A DNA stretch of 64,000 bases. Source: Paenibacillus ihbetae. Lineage in GTDB: Bacteria; Bacillota; Bacilli; Paenibacillales; Paenibacillaceae. Shown piece after piece: positions 16,665 through 25,470 of this stretch (positions are counted from its first letter, which is position 1; each line of letters opens with the position of its first letter). The stretch spans positions 5,868,501 through 5,932,500 of the forward strand of contig NZ_CP016809.1 of NCBI RefSeq assembly GCF_002741055.1, in the 5' to 3' direction. A program made the position numbers and the translations under genes. A model generated the notes under the pieces. It made no database searches. It saw only the letters and a program-made list of their open reading frames with translations, and had not been told where the DNA came from.

Positions 16665-17675
16665 TTATCCGCCAAGGAAAATATTCACGATCAGGGAACC
16701 GACAAATACGAGCATGACGATGACAATGCTTAGTCCGATGACGAATTTCGTCTTAAATGCGGCGGATAGCATGAGCAGCGTTTTGAAATCGAGCATCGGG
16801 CCAAGCACGAGAAAGGACACGAGAGGGCCCACGGTAAAGGTATGCGTAAAAGCCGACGCGACGAATGCATCCGACGTTGAGCAGAGCGAGAGGACAAATG
16901 CCAGTCCCATCATGAACAGATAGGAGGACAGCGGACCGTTCGCAAGCGAAAGCAGCTCCTCCCGCGGAATAAACGCTTGAATGCAGGCCGTAACGAAGGC
17001 TCCGAGCACCAAATATTTGCCCATATCCACCATTTCGTCGCCGGCATGAACAAAAAGGCTACGCCAAGTTTTGCTGTGTGCGTGGGATGGCCGGCTTCCG
17101 GCGGCTTCGGACCCGGCCGTGAAATCTTGGAAGGAGCGCTTAAGCGGGTTATTCTTCACGAAAGCAAATACGAGCAACCCAATCGTGACGGCAATCATGA
17201 AGGCCAGTCCCATTCGTCCGATCGTGATCTCGGGATGCGAACGGAATGCCATCATCGTCGCGGCAAGCACCACCGGATTCAGGATCGGGCCGCTAAGAAG
17301 AAAGGTGATCCCGACATAAGCCGGCATGCCTTTTAACATGAGCCGGCGCACGACAGGAATCATGCCGCATTCGCAGACCGGAAGGATCATCCCGAGCAGG
17401 GAGGCGAACAAGACGCCGGGCACCGGATGCTTCGGCATTAGTCGGCGAACCCATTCTTCCTTGACAAAGATTTGCAGCAGCGAAGAAATCAACACCCCGA
17501 GCAGCACGAACGGCAGGGCCTCAAGGAAAATGCCGATGAATACGGTTTTGAGCTGCTGCACTTCGGTACTGCCCAGCAGGGCGAGCCCGCTCCTAGGCAT
17601 CGTCATGAGAGCCGGGAACAGAAAGAGCAGCGGAAGAAAGAACGGCAGCCATTTGAATAAAGCCGGAATTTTCAT
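16665..17675 (-). CDS. YcgR/YraQ-type permease (DUF318)
   Basis: A 336-residue integral membrane protein with about eight helices. Characteristic segments are LLGMILPVCECGMIPVVRRL near residue 95 and a related second half (LSLCSTSDAFVASAF), giving two internally similar parts as in COG0701 permeases. The CEC and STSD motifs are the family's conserved pore-region residues. ATG 17675 has AGGAGG five bases upstream. The longer frame starting at 17702 lacks a site. First gene of the permease/YcgQ/CobW operon. A single ATTACGA half-site at 17758 hints at Zur control, but no full Zur box is visible. Confidence 0.88.
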   Translation of the reverse strand: MKIPALFKWLPFFLPLLFLFPALMTMPRSGLALLGSTEVQQLKTVFIGIFLEALPFVLLGVLISSLLQIFVKEEWVRRLMPKHPVPGVLFASLLGMILPVCECGMIPVVRRLMLKGMPAYVGITFLLSGPILNPVVLAATMMAFRSHPEITIGRMGLAFMIAVTIGLLVFAFVKNNPLKRSFQDFTAGSEAAGSRPSHAHSKTWRSLFVHAGDEMVDMGKYLVLGAFVTACIQAFIPREELLSLANGPLSSYLFMMGLAFVLSLCSTSDAFVASAFTHTFTVGPLVSFLVLGPMLDFKTLLMLSAAFKTKFVIGLSIVIVMLVFVGSLIVNIFLGG

Positions 17676-17826
17676 GCGGGCCTCCTGACGAAAAAAAATC
17701 ATCTACGAGGACATTCTATGCTTGGACGATAGACAACTTTCCATTTTAATCAAAAGAATTACGAATAACTCTTTCCATTCGAAGCTATGGCGTACTCCCG
17801 CTCGCTCATGGTATAGTAGTAGTACG

Positions 17827-17900
17827 TTGACTGTGCGTTACTGGCGTAGCTTGGGGTACCAAGAGGGAGCGCATAGTTTCATATGCCGTACGCCTGGGCA
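17827..17900 (+). promoter_or_regulatory. ZTP (pfl) riboswitch aptamer
   Basis: The conserved core of the pfl motif is present in order: ACTGGCG at 17840, a small hairpin TTGGGGTACCAAG, GGGAGCGC at 17864, then GCCG and CGCCTGGGCA at 17885-17900. ZTP riboswitches sense ZMP/ZTP, which accumulate when 10-formyl-tetrahydrofolate is short, and switch on folate one-carbon genes. The gene behind it, folD, is a classic target. The aptamer runs directly into a terminator stem. Confidence 0.9.
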
Positions 17901-17945
17901 AGAGGTAAGGAGACGATCATGTCGCCTTGCCTCTTTATGTTTTAT
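17900..17945 (+). terminator. Riboswitch expression-platform terminator
   Basis: A 15-bp imperfect stem (AAGAGGTAAGGAGAC with GTCGCCTTGCCTCTT), a 6-base loop and a T-rich tail. Its 5' arm begins at the last aptamer bases, so ligand binding can plausibly prevent its formation and let transcription reach folD. Confidence 0.85.
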
Positions 17946-17976
17946 TGACTAACAATGGCGAAGGAGCGGGTTGAAC

Positions 17977-18825
17977 ATGAGTACAGAAACGTTGATTTTG
18001 GATGGAAAAGCGGTATCGGATGATCTTAAGGCCAAGCTGGCCGTTAAGGTCGAGCAGCTCAAAGCCAAGGGAGTTACTCCTTGCTTGGCGACGATCCTCG
18101 TCGGGGATGATCCGGCCTCGGCAACCTATGTGCGAATGAAGGGCAATGCGTGCCGGCGACTGGGAATCGAATCCCGGAAAATCGAGCTGAAGGCGTCGAC
18201 GACGACCGAGGAGCTCATTGCGGCCATTCGCGAGCTGAATGAGGATTCCGCGGTGCACGGCATTCTGCTCCAGCATCCGGTTCCGCATCATATTGATGAA
18301 AGAGCGGCATTCGATGCGATCGCGATCGAAAAGGATGTGGACGGCGTGACCACGCTCGGCTTTTCGCAAAATGCGTTCGGGTTCGCGGACTATCCGTCCT
18401 GCACCCCGGCAGCGATTATCGCGATTATGGATTATTACAAGCTTCCAATCGAAGGCAAGCATGCCGTGGTTATCGGCCGGAGCCCGATCCTCGGCAAGCC
18501 GGTCTCGATGATGCTGCTAAACCGCAACGCTACAGTGACGATCTGCCACTCCAAAACGAACCATCTAGGCGACATCGTCGCGCAAGGTGATATTGTCGTT
18601 GCTGCGGTCGGCAAGCCCAAGTTCATTCAAGGCGAGTGGATCAAGCCGGGCGCTGTGGTGCTTGACGCCGGCTATAACGAAGGCAATATCGGAGATGTCG
18701 ATTATGAGGCTTGTGCGGAGCGCGCGTCCGCGATCACGCCGGTTCCGGCAGGCGTCGGGCCGGTAACAATTGCCACGCTGCTGAAGCATACGGTTGAGGC
18801 GGCCGAAAGAACACTGAAGTCCTAA
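17977..18825 (+). CDS. folD: FolD, methylene-THF dehydrogenase/cyclohydrolase
   Basis: A 282-residue bifunctional cytosolic enzyme that converts 5,10-methylene-tetrahydrofolate to 5,10-methenyl- and then 10-formyl-tetrahydrofolate, feeding purine synthesis. Signature segments: YVRMKGNACRRLGI (with the catalytic Lys region), GILLQHPVP, DVDGVT, and the Rossmann loop GRSPILGKPVSMMLL. Length is standard. ATG 17977 lies ten bases after AAGGAG. TTG 17971 is in frame but too close to it. The ZTP riboswitch in the leader ties expression to one-carbon status. A terminator follows 24 bp downstream, so it is monocistronic. Confidence 0.96.
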   Translation: MSTETLILDGKAVSDDLKAKLAVKVEQLKAKGVTPCLATILVGDDPASATYVRMKGNACRRLGIESRKIELKASTTTEELIAAIRELNEDSAVHGILLQHPVPHHIDERAAFDAIAIEKDVDGVTTLGFSQNAFGFADYPSCTPAAIIAIMDYYKLPIEGKHAVVIGRSPILGKPVSMMLLNRNATVTICHSKTNHLGDIVAQGDIVVAAVGKPKFIQGEWIKPGAVVLDAGYNEGNIGDVDYEACAERASAITPVPAGVGPVTIATLLKHTVEAAERTLKS

Positions 18826-18848
18826 ACATGGATAATGCAATGCAAATG

Positions 18849-18878
18849 AACCGGGTCCTTTTGAAGGCTCGGTTTTTA
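18849..18878 (+). terminator. Terminator of folD
   Basis: An imperfect stem pairing AACCGGGTCCTT with AAGGCTCGGTT, then five T. Confidence 0.75.
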
Positions 18879-19100
18879 TAATAGAATTGGAGGCAGAGAG
18901 GAAGACTTCCCTTTCCGGCTATGGGCTTGTAAGCCCTTGTACGGACTGTCTTTCACGAGGTTTGGGTCACCAAGATACGGTTAAAAACCAAAGGATTCGC
19001 ACGGTTGGACAATCACAGGATATAAATTGTTGCTTGCTCTGAAATGCTTTTCATCATTTACAATACACCCATCAGCTAATGAAAAGAGGAGCGAGGGCTA

Positions 19101-19901
19101 ATGAATAAAAAATTGATCTTCTTTGACATCGACGGAACGCTGCTCGATCATGACAAGCGAGTCCCGGAGTCGACACTGGAATCCATTCAGCAATTAAAAG
19201 ACAACGGGCATGAAGTCGCGATCGCGACTGGTCGCGCTCCCTATCATTTCCAGGACATCCGCGAGCTGCTCGGCATTGATTCCTATGTGTCCCTGAACGG
19301 GCAATACGTCGTTCACGAGGGCAAGCCGATATACGGGAACCCGCTGCCTCCGGAGCAGTTGCAGCAGCTCACCGAGCTGGCGGTGCAGCTGGATCATCCG
19401 ATCATTTATGCGGGAAGCGATGCGATGAAAATGAACGTGACTCACCACAAGTTCATCGATTCCAGCTGGGGCGAGCTGAAGCTGACCATTCCGGAATACG
19501 ATCCCGAATATTATCTCGGGCGGGATATTTACCAGGCTATTGTGTTTTGTACCGAGGAGGAAGAGGGGGCCTATCGGTCCGGATTTGAAGGAAGACTCGA
19601 TCTAGTCCGCTGGGGTCCGTACGGCACGGATGTGCTTCCGGCCGGCGGCTCCAAAGCCGAAGGCATCCGGCAGTTTATCCAGGCGCTGGGCATGGAGATT
19701 GCCGATACCATCGCCTTTGGCGATTATTTGAATGATCTGGAGATGCTGTCGTATGTCGGCCATGGCGTAGCCATGGGGAACGCGCCTGACATCGTCAAGC
19801 GCGCGGCCCGGCATGTTACCAAGGACGTAAGCGAGGACGGCATCCGGCACGGGCTTCAGATGCTGGGCCTGCTGGATCCAAAGCCGCAGGTGATGGCGTA
19901 A
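19101..19901 (+). CDS. Cof-type HAD-IIB family phosphatase
   Basis: A 266-residue haloacid dehalogenase-type hydrolase. Motif I is FFDIDGTLLD (nucleophile Asp near residue 8), motif II IATGRAP, motif III includes the Lys of GGSKAEGI, and motif IV is FGDYLNDLEML. A type IIB cap lies between about residues 80 and 185. Such enzymes dephosphorylate sugar phosphates or cofactors such as FMN and PLP, and substrate cannot be assigned by sequence. GAGGAGCGAGG precedes the ATG. A 200-bp gap upstream shows no recognised element, and the gene stands alone. Confidence 0.92.
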   Translation: MNKKLIFFDIDGTLLDHDKRVPESTLESIQQLKDNGHEVAIATGRAPYHFQDIRELLGIDSYVSLNGQYVVHEGKPIYGNPLPPEQLQQLTELAVQLDHPIIYAGSDAMKMNVTHHKFIDSSWGELKLTIPEYDPEYYLGRDIYQAIVFCTEEEEGAYRSGFEGRLDLVRWGPYGTDVLPAGGSKAEGIRQFIQALGMEIADTIAFGDYLNDLEMLSYVGHGVAMGNAPDIVKRAARHVTKDVSEDGIRHGLQMLGLLDPKPQVMA

Positions 19902-19981
19902 GCATTTCGGTTGACAAGATGCGCTTTGGCTGCCTGAGCATTAAAGGCATGCCGATTGTGAAGGGGCCATGTACATGGCTC

Positions 19982-21772
19982 CTATTTATTTGCGGACGTA
20001 CCATTGGGAAGAATGCAAGGAAAGATGAGGGTTACCTCGGTTCCTTTTCCCGTTTCACTCTTAAGTCTTAATCCATAAGCGCTGCCGTATTTGAATTGGA
20101 TGCGGTGATGAACGTTAGCCACCCCGATATGTCCGTTCAATATCGAGTCCTTGCCCTCAGTATGGAGAAGATGGTTAAGCTGCTCCAGCCGCTCAGATGA
20201 CATTCCAATCCCATTATCTTTTACCATGACAACAAGATCCCCATTATCGTTGGTGTGCACATGGATATGTACTGCCCCGCCTTCACCCAAGGTTTCAAGA
20301 CCGTGCGTGAGCGCATTTTCCACGATCGGCTGGATGATCATCTTGGGTATGAGGAGGGGCAAAAACTCCTCTGGGCAGACCAGTCCATACGTAAAGCGGC
20401 CGGAGAACCTTATCTGATAGATGGTGATATACGCGTTTACGATTTGAAGCTCTTCCCCGAGACTGACCTCATCCCCTCCCTTGATGCTGTACCGGAGCAT
20501 CCGGCTTAAGGCACCCGCCATCTCATACGTTTCTCTGCTGCCCTGCGAAATGGCGATCCCTTTCATCGTATCCAGCGTATTGCTTAGAAAATGCGGATTG
20601 ATCTGGCTCTGAAGAAAGGCGTACTGCAACCGCTGTTTCTCCAGCTCGGATTGATACAGTTGGGTATCGGATTGAACCAGCTGATTCGTTAAACCATTGA
20701 TCCGCTGGAGCATCGTATTGAATTCGTTCGAGATCATTTCGATTTCCGCATAGCCTTCCAGTCGGACCTTTGAATGCAGCACATTCAAGTTTCCGGTCTT
20801 TAATTGTTTCATGAAGGTCATGAGCTTGGACAGCGGCTTTAATAAGTTCATCATTAGAATACTGTATGGAATGGATATAATCAGCAGCATGAACACAACC
20901 AGAATGTAGCTCTTCGTTTTCAAAGGCTGAAGCCCCTTAGTCAGCAGGCTGATTGGCGTAGCCGTCACAATTTTGCCTCCAATTTCGGGCAGCACATGGG
21001 ATTGCACGATATAACGGGCGCCGGCATTCGTTTCCAGAACCATATGATCCTGATCCTTGTTAAACAAAGGGCCGTTGATCAGCTGGATTAGATGCTCATC
21101 CTGGCTGCTGTTGGAATACACCAGATCGCGGTTGTCAAACAGATAAAAATTGGTACCGGCCAAGCGGGGGTATTTTTCGATCTCCTTATTTATGGAACGC
21201 ACATCAAGGCCGATCATCATAAAGCCGGCGTTGTCCCCGTACGGGATTCTATTGCCTAGCGAGAATATATTCATGCTGAACAGGAACTTGTCCCGGTCAA
21301 GCGTGGGACTGCCCTTTCGGAACCCGGCATAGTGGACGGCACCGTCTTGCTCCGGTATGTTTTCCGTATCGTAAACATCGGTAATCGTTCCCTTTAACGA
21401 GACGACTTTGCCGGTGTTGCTGACGACGGAGATGTCCAATATATCGGGATTGGTATTTTTGATGACGCCCATGACGCTTTCAACCTTCTTGGCAAGCTCG
21501 TAAATTTTTAAATCATCGCGTTCCGCCAGGAAATTCTGAACCGTGGCATCATACCCCAGATTGACCATGAGCTCCGAAATCTCCGAGTAGTTGGAGGAGA
21601 TCCGCTGCTTCATGATCGCGATAAGCTCTTTGTTATACTGAGTGTTCTGATCGATAATTAATTCACTTGATTGCTTGTACGCATTCAAGACAATAAAGGG
21701 AACCATCGCAACGATGATCAATCCAATCATCATCACCTGAATTCGGATAGAGAGCTTCTTGAAGAACTTCAT
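19982..21772 (-). CDS. YesM-like sensor histidine kinase (second system)
   Basis: A 596-residue membrane kinase. The first helix lies at about residues 13-32, the extracytoplasmic sensor region at about 35-285, the second helix at about 288-310, then HAMP, the LytS-type kinase motif with His394 (SQINPHFLSNTLDT), and a HATPase domain (PIVENALTHGLE; DNGIGMS; GVANVHHRI). It overlaps the response-regulator gene by 4 bp at 21769-21772. The pair is divergent from a CUT1 sugar transporter, so I infer it senses the same glycan or an oligosaccharide from it. The stop lies 80 bp from the convergent HAD gene. Confidence 0.93.
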   Translation of the reverse strand: MKFFKKLSIRIQVMMIGLIIVAMVPFIVLNAYKQSSELIIDQNTQYNKELIAIMKQRISSNYSEISELMVNLGYDATVQNFLAERDDLKIYELAKKVESVMGVIKNTNPDILDISVVSNTGKVVSLKGTITDVYDTENIPEQDGAVHYAGFRKGSPTLDRDKFLFSMNIFSLGNRIPYGDNAGFMMIGLDVRSINKEIEKYPRLAGTNFYLFDNRDLVYSNSSQDEHLIQLINGPLFNKDQDHMVLETNAGARYIVQSHVLPEIGGKIVTATPISLLTKGLQPLKTKSYILVVFMLLIISIPYSILMMNLLKPLSKLMTFMKQLKTGNLNVLHSKVRLEGYAEIEMISNEFNTMLQRINGLTNQLVQSDTQLYQSELEKQRLQYAFLQSQINPHFLSNTLDTMKGIAISQGSRETYEMAGALSRMLRYSIKGGDEVSLGEELQIVNAYITIYQIRFSGRFTYGLVCPEEFLPLLIPKMIIQPIVENALTHGLETLGEGGAVHIHVHTNDNGDLVVMVKDNGIGMSSERLEQLNHLLHTEGKDSILNGHIGVANVHHRIQFKYGSAYGLRLKSETGKGTEVTLIFPCILPNGTSANK

Positions 21773-23208
21773 CCGGATATGCTCTCCCTGTACTGGGTGG
21801 GCGTCTGGCTTACGATCCGTTTAAATATTCTGGTGAAATAAAAATAATCGTTAAAACCGCATTTTTCTCCGATATGCTTGATCGCAAGATCCGTTTCGGC
21901 AAGAAGCTTGCAGGCATACTGGATCCGAAGACGGGAGATATACTCAATAAAGTTTTCACCGACTTCTTTTTTGAATAAGTGGCATAAATAATTGGGGCTC
22001 AGATAAAATCGCTCGGAAAGACTCTGAATAGAGATTTCGGTTGTAAAGTTGTCATGGATAAACTCCAACATTTTTCGGATCGTTTTATGGGAAACCTCGG
22101 TTTTGAGTCCGGGCTGTTCTTCCGAAAGGTAGCCCAGCGTGTGCTCCATCAAGTAGTCAATCATGGCATCCGCATCCCCGTAATGATATGAAAGCTGTTC
22201 ATATCCTTCATACACCCGGGCTGAGCCCGATACGCCTTCCCTGTAGAACAAAGTCATTAAAGCAGTGAAGATGAGATAGGCATCCTTTATGCTGAAAGCT
22301 CCGCTGCGAAATTGGAGCCTGGCGTGGTTCATGGCAGCGCTGAATTGGATTCTATCCTTTTGTTCCATTGCTTGCGATAAATTCCTAAGTACTTCTTCAA
22401 TCAGGGGATTGGTATGGGGAGGAGCATGGAATACACCGGGTTTTCCGGTTGTAAACATCCCGTACGATGCAAGAGAAGCCGCTTCTAAGGAAGAACTGAG
22501 CTCGGACAAGTCGGAGAGGGCATACCCGATTCCGATGCTGCACCATGATTCTTTGCTGTTAGAGAGTAGGCTTCGAATCAAAACTTCCGTCTCATTCTCA
22601 TAGACGAGACAGCCTAACCGGCGGGGGCTCATTTGAAAGCGGAGATGCTTGATTGTCCCCGAAATAACGGGAGACTTATTGCCATGAACAACGATAACCA
22701 AAGGCTGGATTTTATGTTTATCATGTAAGTTCATCTCGCTTCGTGTGATTATCTTCTTAACCAGGTCCGTCTCATTGGCGCAGATCGCCTCGTAGAGTTC
22801 AGGTGAAGGAGGCAGGACTGATTCTTGCGGACGCGTCGATAGTACATCCGACAGCCGCTTTAACATATTGTGAATTTCCTCAACCTCGAACGGTTTAAGA
22901 CAGTAGCCGAACGTCCCGTAATTTAAGGCTTTCTGGGCGTACGCAAATTCAGCATGGGCGCTGAGCACGACAAATAATGTATTCGGAAGCCGTTCTCTGC
23001 CGGTTTTGATGAGCTCAAGACCGTTCATCAGCGGCATCTTGATATCCGTAAATACGACATCCGGACGAAGCTGATCGATCATTGTAAGTGCATCCAGGCC
23101 GTTTTCGGCACTGCCGACGACCTCGAACCCGTATGCTCCCCAATCCACTCCTGCTTTAATGCCTTCCACGATCCATTTTTCGTCATCTACAATAATAGCT
23201 TTGTACAT
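21769..23208 (-). CDS. YesN-like response regulator (second system)
   Basis: A 479-residue REC-linker-AraC regulator. The receiver has DDE at 8-10, Asp55 (FTDIKMP), Ser83 and Lys105 (CLKP). The DNA-binding domain spans about 376-475, with SIQSLSERFYLSPNYLCHLF and CGFNDYFYFTRIFKR as the two recognition helices. ATG 23208 has AGGAGGT five bases upstream. It is 60 residues shorter than the regulator at 1851, mainly in the linker. The divergent transporter operon is its likely target. Confidence 0.93.
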   Translation of the reverse strand: MYKAIIVDDEKWIVEGIKAGVDWGAYGFEVVGSAENGLDALTMIDQLRPDVVFTDIKMPLMNGLELIKTGRERLPNTLFVVLSAHAEFAYAQKALNYGTFGYCLKPFEVEEIHNMLKRLSDVLSTRPQESVLPPSPELYEAICANETDLVKKIITRSEMNLHDKHKIQPLVIVVHGNKSPVISGTIKHLRFQMSPRRLGCLVYENETEVLIRSLLSNSKESWCSIGIGYALSDLSELSSSLEAASLASYGMFTTGKPGVFHAPPHTNPLIEEVLRNLSQAMEQKDRIQFSAAMNHARLQFRSGAFSIKDAYLIFTALMTLFYREGVSGSARVYEGYEQLSYHYGDADAMIDYLMEHTLGYLSEEQPGLKTEVSHKTIRKMLEFIHDNFTTEISIQSLSERFYLSPNYLCHLFKKEVGENFIEYISRLRIQYACKLLAETDLAIKHIGEKCGFNDYFYFTRIFKRIVSQTPTQYRESISG

Positions 23209-23555
23209 ATGACCTCCTATGTAGAACGATATGCAAGCATGGATGCCGCTGAAAGCGCACTCATTTCTTGTAGAAAGAATACACTACTTTTCGTTTCGGG
23301 TAAACGGGGAAGCGGGCCTTGCGATATAGACATTATTACGGATTCCTATGTACAAAACTTAGAATTGGGAGATGCGGATCAGATCATAATTAAGTCCAAA
23401 CAGAACCCGAATTATGTCTATATGCGCCGAAAAGGAGGATTAATATAATAAATCACATCAAGTCGATATGGCTGCAGCCTCTATTCGAAACTTGAAAACG
23501 TATACATAGAGACGGCACACGATCATGAAAATACGGAATAAGGCGGCGAGAAAGA
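23209..23555. other. Divergent regulatory region, 347 bp
   Basis: It lies between the YesN-like regulator and the CUT1 operon and should contain both promoters. It holds a TATAAT at 23444-23449 on the plus strand and the consensus cre at 23492-23506. A 79-codon open frame across the first 240 bp has no ribosome-binding site of its own and is not called. Confidence 0.6.
23492..23506 (+). promoter_or_regulatory. Catabolite-responsive element (cre)
   Basis: TTGAAAACGTATACA matches the Bacillus consensus WTGNAANCGNWNNCW at every fixed position. It lies 50 bp before the first permease gene and downstream of the nearest -10 candidate, where CcpA binding would block transcription when glucose is plentiful. 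Confidence 0.6.
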
Positions 23556-24503
23556 ATGAAATCAGAGAAAAGATTGGAGGCGCACCCCTCTAAAAATGCT
23601 TTGTGGAGCACCATTCGTCAATATAAGTATCATTATTTAATGCTTCTTCCCGTCGTGATCTGGTACCTTGTATTTAGCTATTTGCCGATGTACGGGGTCA
23701 CACTAGCTTTAAAAACGTTTGATTTCAGCAAGGGAATACTAGGAAGTCCTTGGATTGGGTTGGATCATTTCAAGACTCTCTTGCAGGACCAGGAATTCTG
23801 GAATGCCTTCGAAAATACCGTCATCATCAGCTTGGCGAAATTGGTCATCCATTTTCCGCTTCCGATCATTTTAGCTATCGTCATGAACGAGTTTTCGCGC
23901 AATCGAGCAAGGAAGTTCTTCCAGACGCTCTTTACGTTTCCGCACTTTATCTCATGGGTTGTCCTGGCGGGGATCCTTACCAATATTCTAAGTAATGACG
24001 GGGTATATACCCAGTTCTTGTCACTGCTAGGAATTGAAGCTTCGTCGCCGTTGGTCAATGAAAATGAGTTCCGGCCTATGCTTTACATTACCCATGTGTG
24101 GAAAGAGATTGGATGGGATTCCATCATTTATATGGCAGCGCTCGCAGGCATCAATCCGGATCTGTACGAAGCTGCCGAAATCGATGGAGCCAGCCGCTTC
24201 CAGCGTCTACGGTATATCGCTTGGCCGGGTATTAAGAGCACAGTAGCCATCCTGTTTGTACTTACGATTGGCGGCCTTATGAGTCTGGGAGGCAGCTTTG
24301 ATCAAATTTTCAACCTGTACAGTTCACCGGTATATTCCGTAGCGGATACAATCGATACCTATATTTACCGGACCACTTTTACAGTCGGCGCTGATTTTGG
24401 TTATATGACAGCGGTCGGATTGCTGAAGTCGGTGATCAACCTGGTGCTTTTAGTGCTGGCGAACATGGCTGTGAAAAGAATGGGAGAACAAGGATTGTAC
24501 TAG
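23556..24503 (+). CDS. LplB-like CUT1 sugar ABC permease
   Basis: A 315-residue inner-membrane permease with six helices. The N-terminal LPVVIWYLVFSYLPMYGV and the segment SPWIGLDHF are typical of LplB/YteP/YtcO-type subunits. The cytoplasmic EAA loop reads EAAEIDGASRFQRLRYIAWP at about residue 208. The start has only a weak purine-rich site (GGCGAGAAAG). It forms an importer with the next two genes. No ATPase is encoded here. Family members usually share a genome-wide MsmX-type ATPase, so that is expected elsewhere. Confidence 0.92.
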   Translation: MKSEKRLEAHPSKNALWSTIRQYKYHYLMLLPVVIWYLVFSYLPMYGVTLALKTFDFSKGILGSPWIGLDHFKTLLQDQEFWNAFENTVIISLAKLVIHFPLPIILAIVMNEFSRNRARKFFQTLFTFPHFISWVVLAGILTNILSNDGVYTQFLSLLGIEASSPLVNENEFRPMLYITHVWKEIGWDSIIYMAALAGINPDLYEAAEIDGASRFQRLRYIAWPGIKSTVAILFVLTIGGLMSLGGSFDQIFNLYSSPVYSVADTIDTYIYRTTFTVGADFGYMTAVGLLKSVINLVLLVLANMAVKRMGEQGLY

Positions 24504-24525
24504 CTGAAAGGAGCTGCTAAAGAGG

Positions 24526-25419
24526 ATGGAACCAACGCGAGCTAAAAAGAAAATGAGTACCTTCGATATCGTAACGTATATTATTCTGGGCTTTCTTGCA
24601 CTAATTACTTTTTATCCTTTCTATAACGTGATCATCATTTCATTTGCTAAGTTTGATGTCATCAGCAAAAGTGATTTATACTGGCTGCCGCAATCCTTTG
24701 ACTTCTCGGCCTATAAGGTTGTATTGTCGGATACGAAATTCTGGAGCTCGTTCCTGGTGACGATCTTGGTGACCATCGGCGGGGTGATCTTCAGTATGGT
24801 CATCTCGGTCGCGGGTGCTTATGCTCTCTCCAAAAAAGGAATGCCGGGAAGAAACGCGGTTCTCACGCTCATCTTGTTCACGATGTTTTTTAACGGGGGA
24901 CTCATTCCCTTTTACCTGGTGGTAAAGGAAGTAGGCCTGATCAATAACATCCTCGTCATGATTATTCCAGCGGGGATTAATACGATGTACCTCATTATTA
25001 TGAAGAATTATTTCAGCACGATTCCAGATGGCCTCGAAGAATCAGCCAAGCTGGACGGCGCGAATGATATGTATATTTTGCTCAAAATTATCATCCCGAT
25101 TTCCATGCCGTTTATGGCAACCTTCGGTTTGTTCTATGCGGTGGAAAGGTGGAACGAGTGGTGGCATGCCCTCATCTTTATCAGTGATGCAGACAAGGCC
25201 CCGCTGCAGATTTACCTTCGAAATATCTTGATTACGGCCAGCTCTTCATTAAATAGCATTGCTATGACCATGGCCGAGCAGAAAAATTTGACGAAGGTAT
25301 ACACCCCGAGTCTCCAGATGGCCAGCATCGTGATTTCCTGTTTGCCGATCATGCTGGTATACCCGTTCCTGCAGAAACACTTCGCCAAGGGCGTCCTTGT
25401 CGGATCCATGAAAGAATAA
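24526..25419 (+). CDS. YtcP/LplC-like CUT1 sugar ABC permease
   Basis: A 297-residue six-helix permease, partner of the preceding subunit. The EAA loop is EESAKLDGANDMYILLKIII at about residue 170, and the C-terminus FLQKHFAKGVLVGSMKE is diagnostic for the YtcP group. AAGGAG lies 12 bases before the ATG. The gap to the previous gene is 22 bp, so the genes are co-transcribed. The sugar is likely an oligosaccharide, as for LplABC and YteP/YtcP relatives. Confidence 0.93.
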   Translation: MEPTRAKKKMSTFDIVTYIILGFLALITFYPFYNVIIISFAKFDVISKSDLYWLPQSFDFSAYKVVLSDTKFWSSFLVTILVTIGGVIFSMVISVAGAYALSKKGMPGRNAVLTLILFTMFFNGGLIPFYLVVKEVGLINNILVMIIPAGINTMYLIIMKNYFSTIPDGLEESAKLDGANDMYILLKIIIPISMPFMATFGLFYAVERWNEWWHALIFISDADKAPLQIYLRNILITASSSLNSIAMTMAEQKNLTKVYTPSLQMASIVISCLPIMLVYPFLQKHFAKGVLVGSMKE

Positions 25420-25470
25420 CACTTTCATATACAGACATCTGCTTGTACACATAAAAAGGGAGGTTTTACA

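Noticed and set aside
17758..17764. Zur box in front of the permease/YcgQ/CobW operon
   Set aside because: Only one ATTACGA half-site is seen. The other arm is missing.
23209..23448. 79-codon ORF filling the space between the YesN-like regulator and the CUT1 operon
   Set aside because: Its ATG lies against the divergent regulator start with no ribosome-binding site, and the frame covers the region that must hold both promoters.
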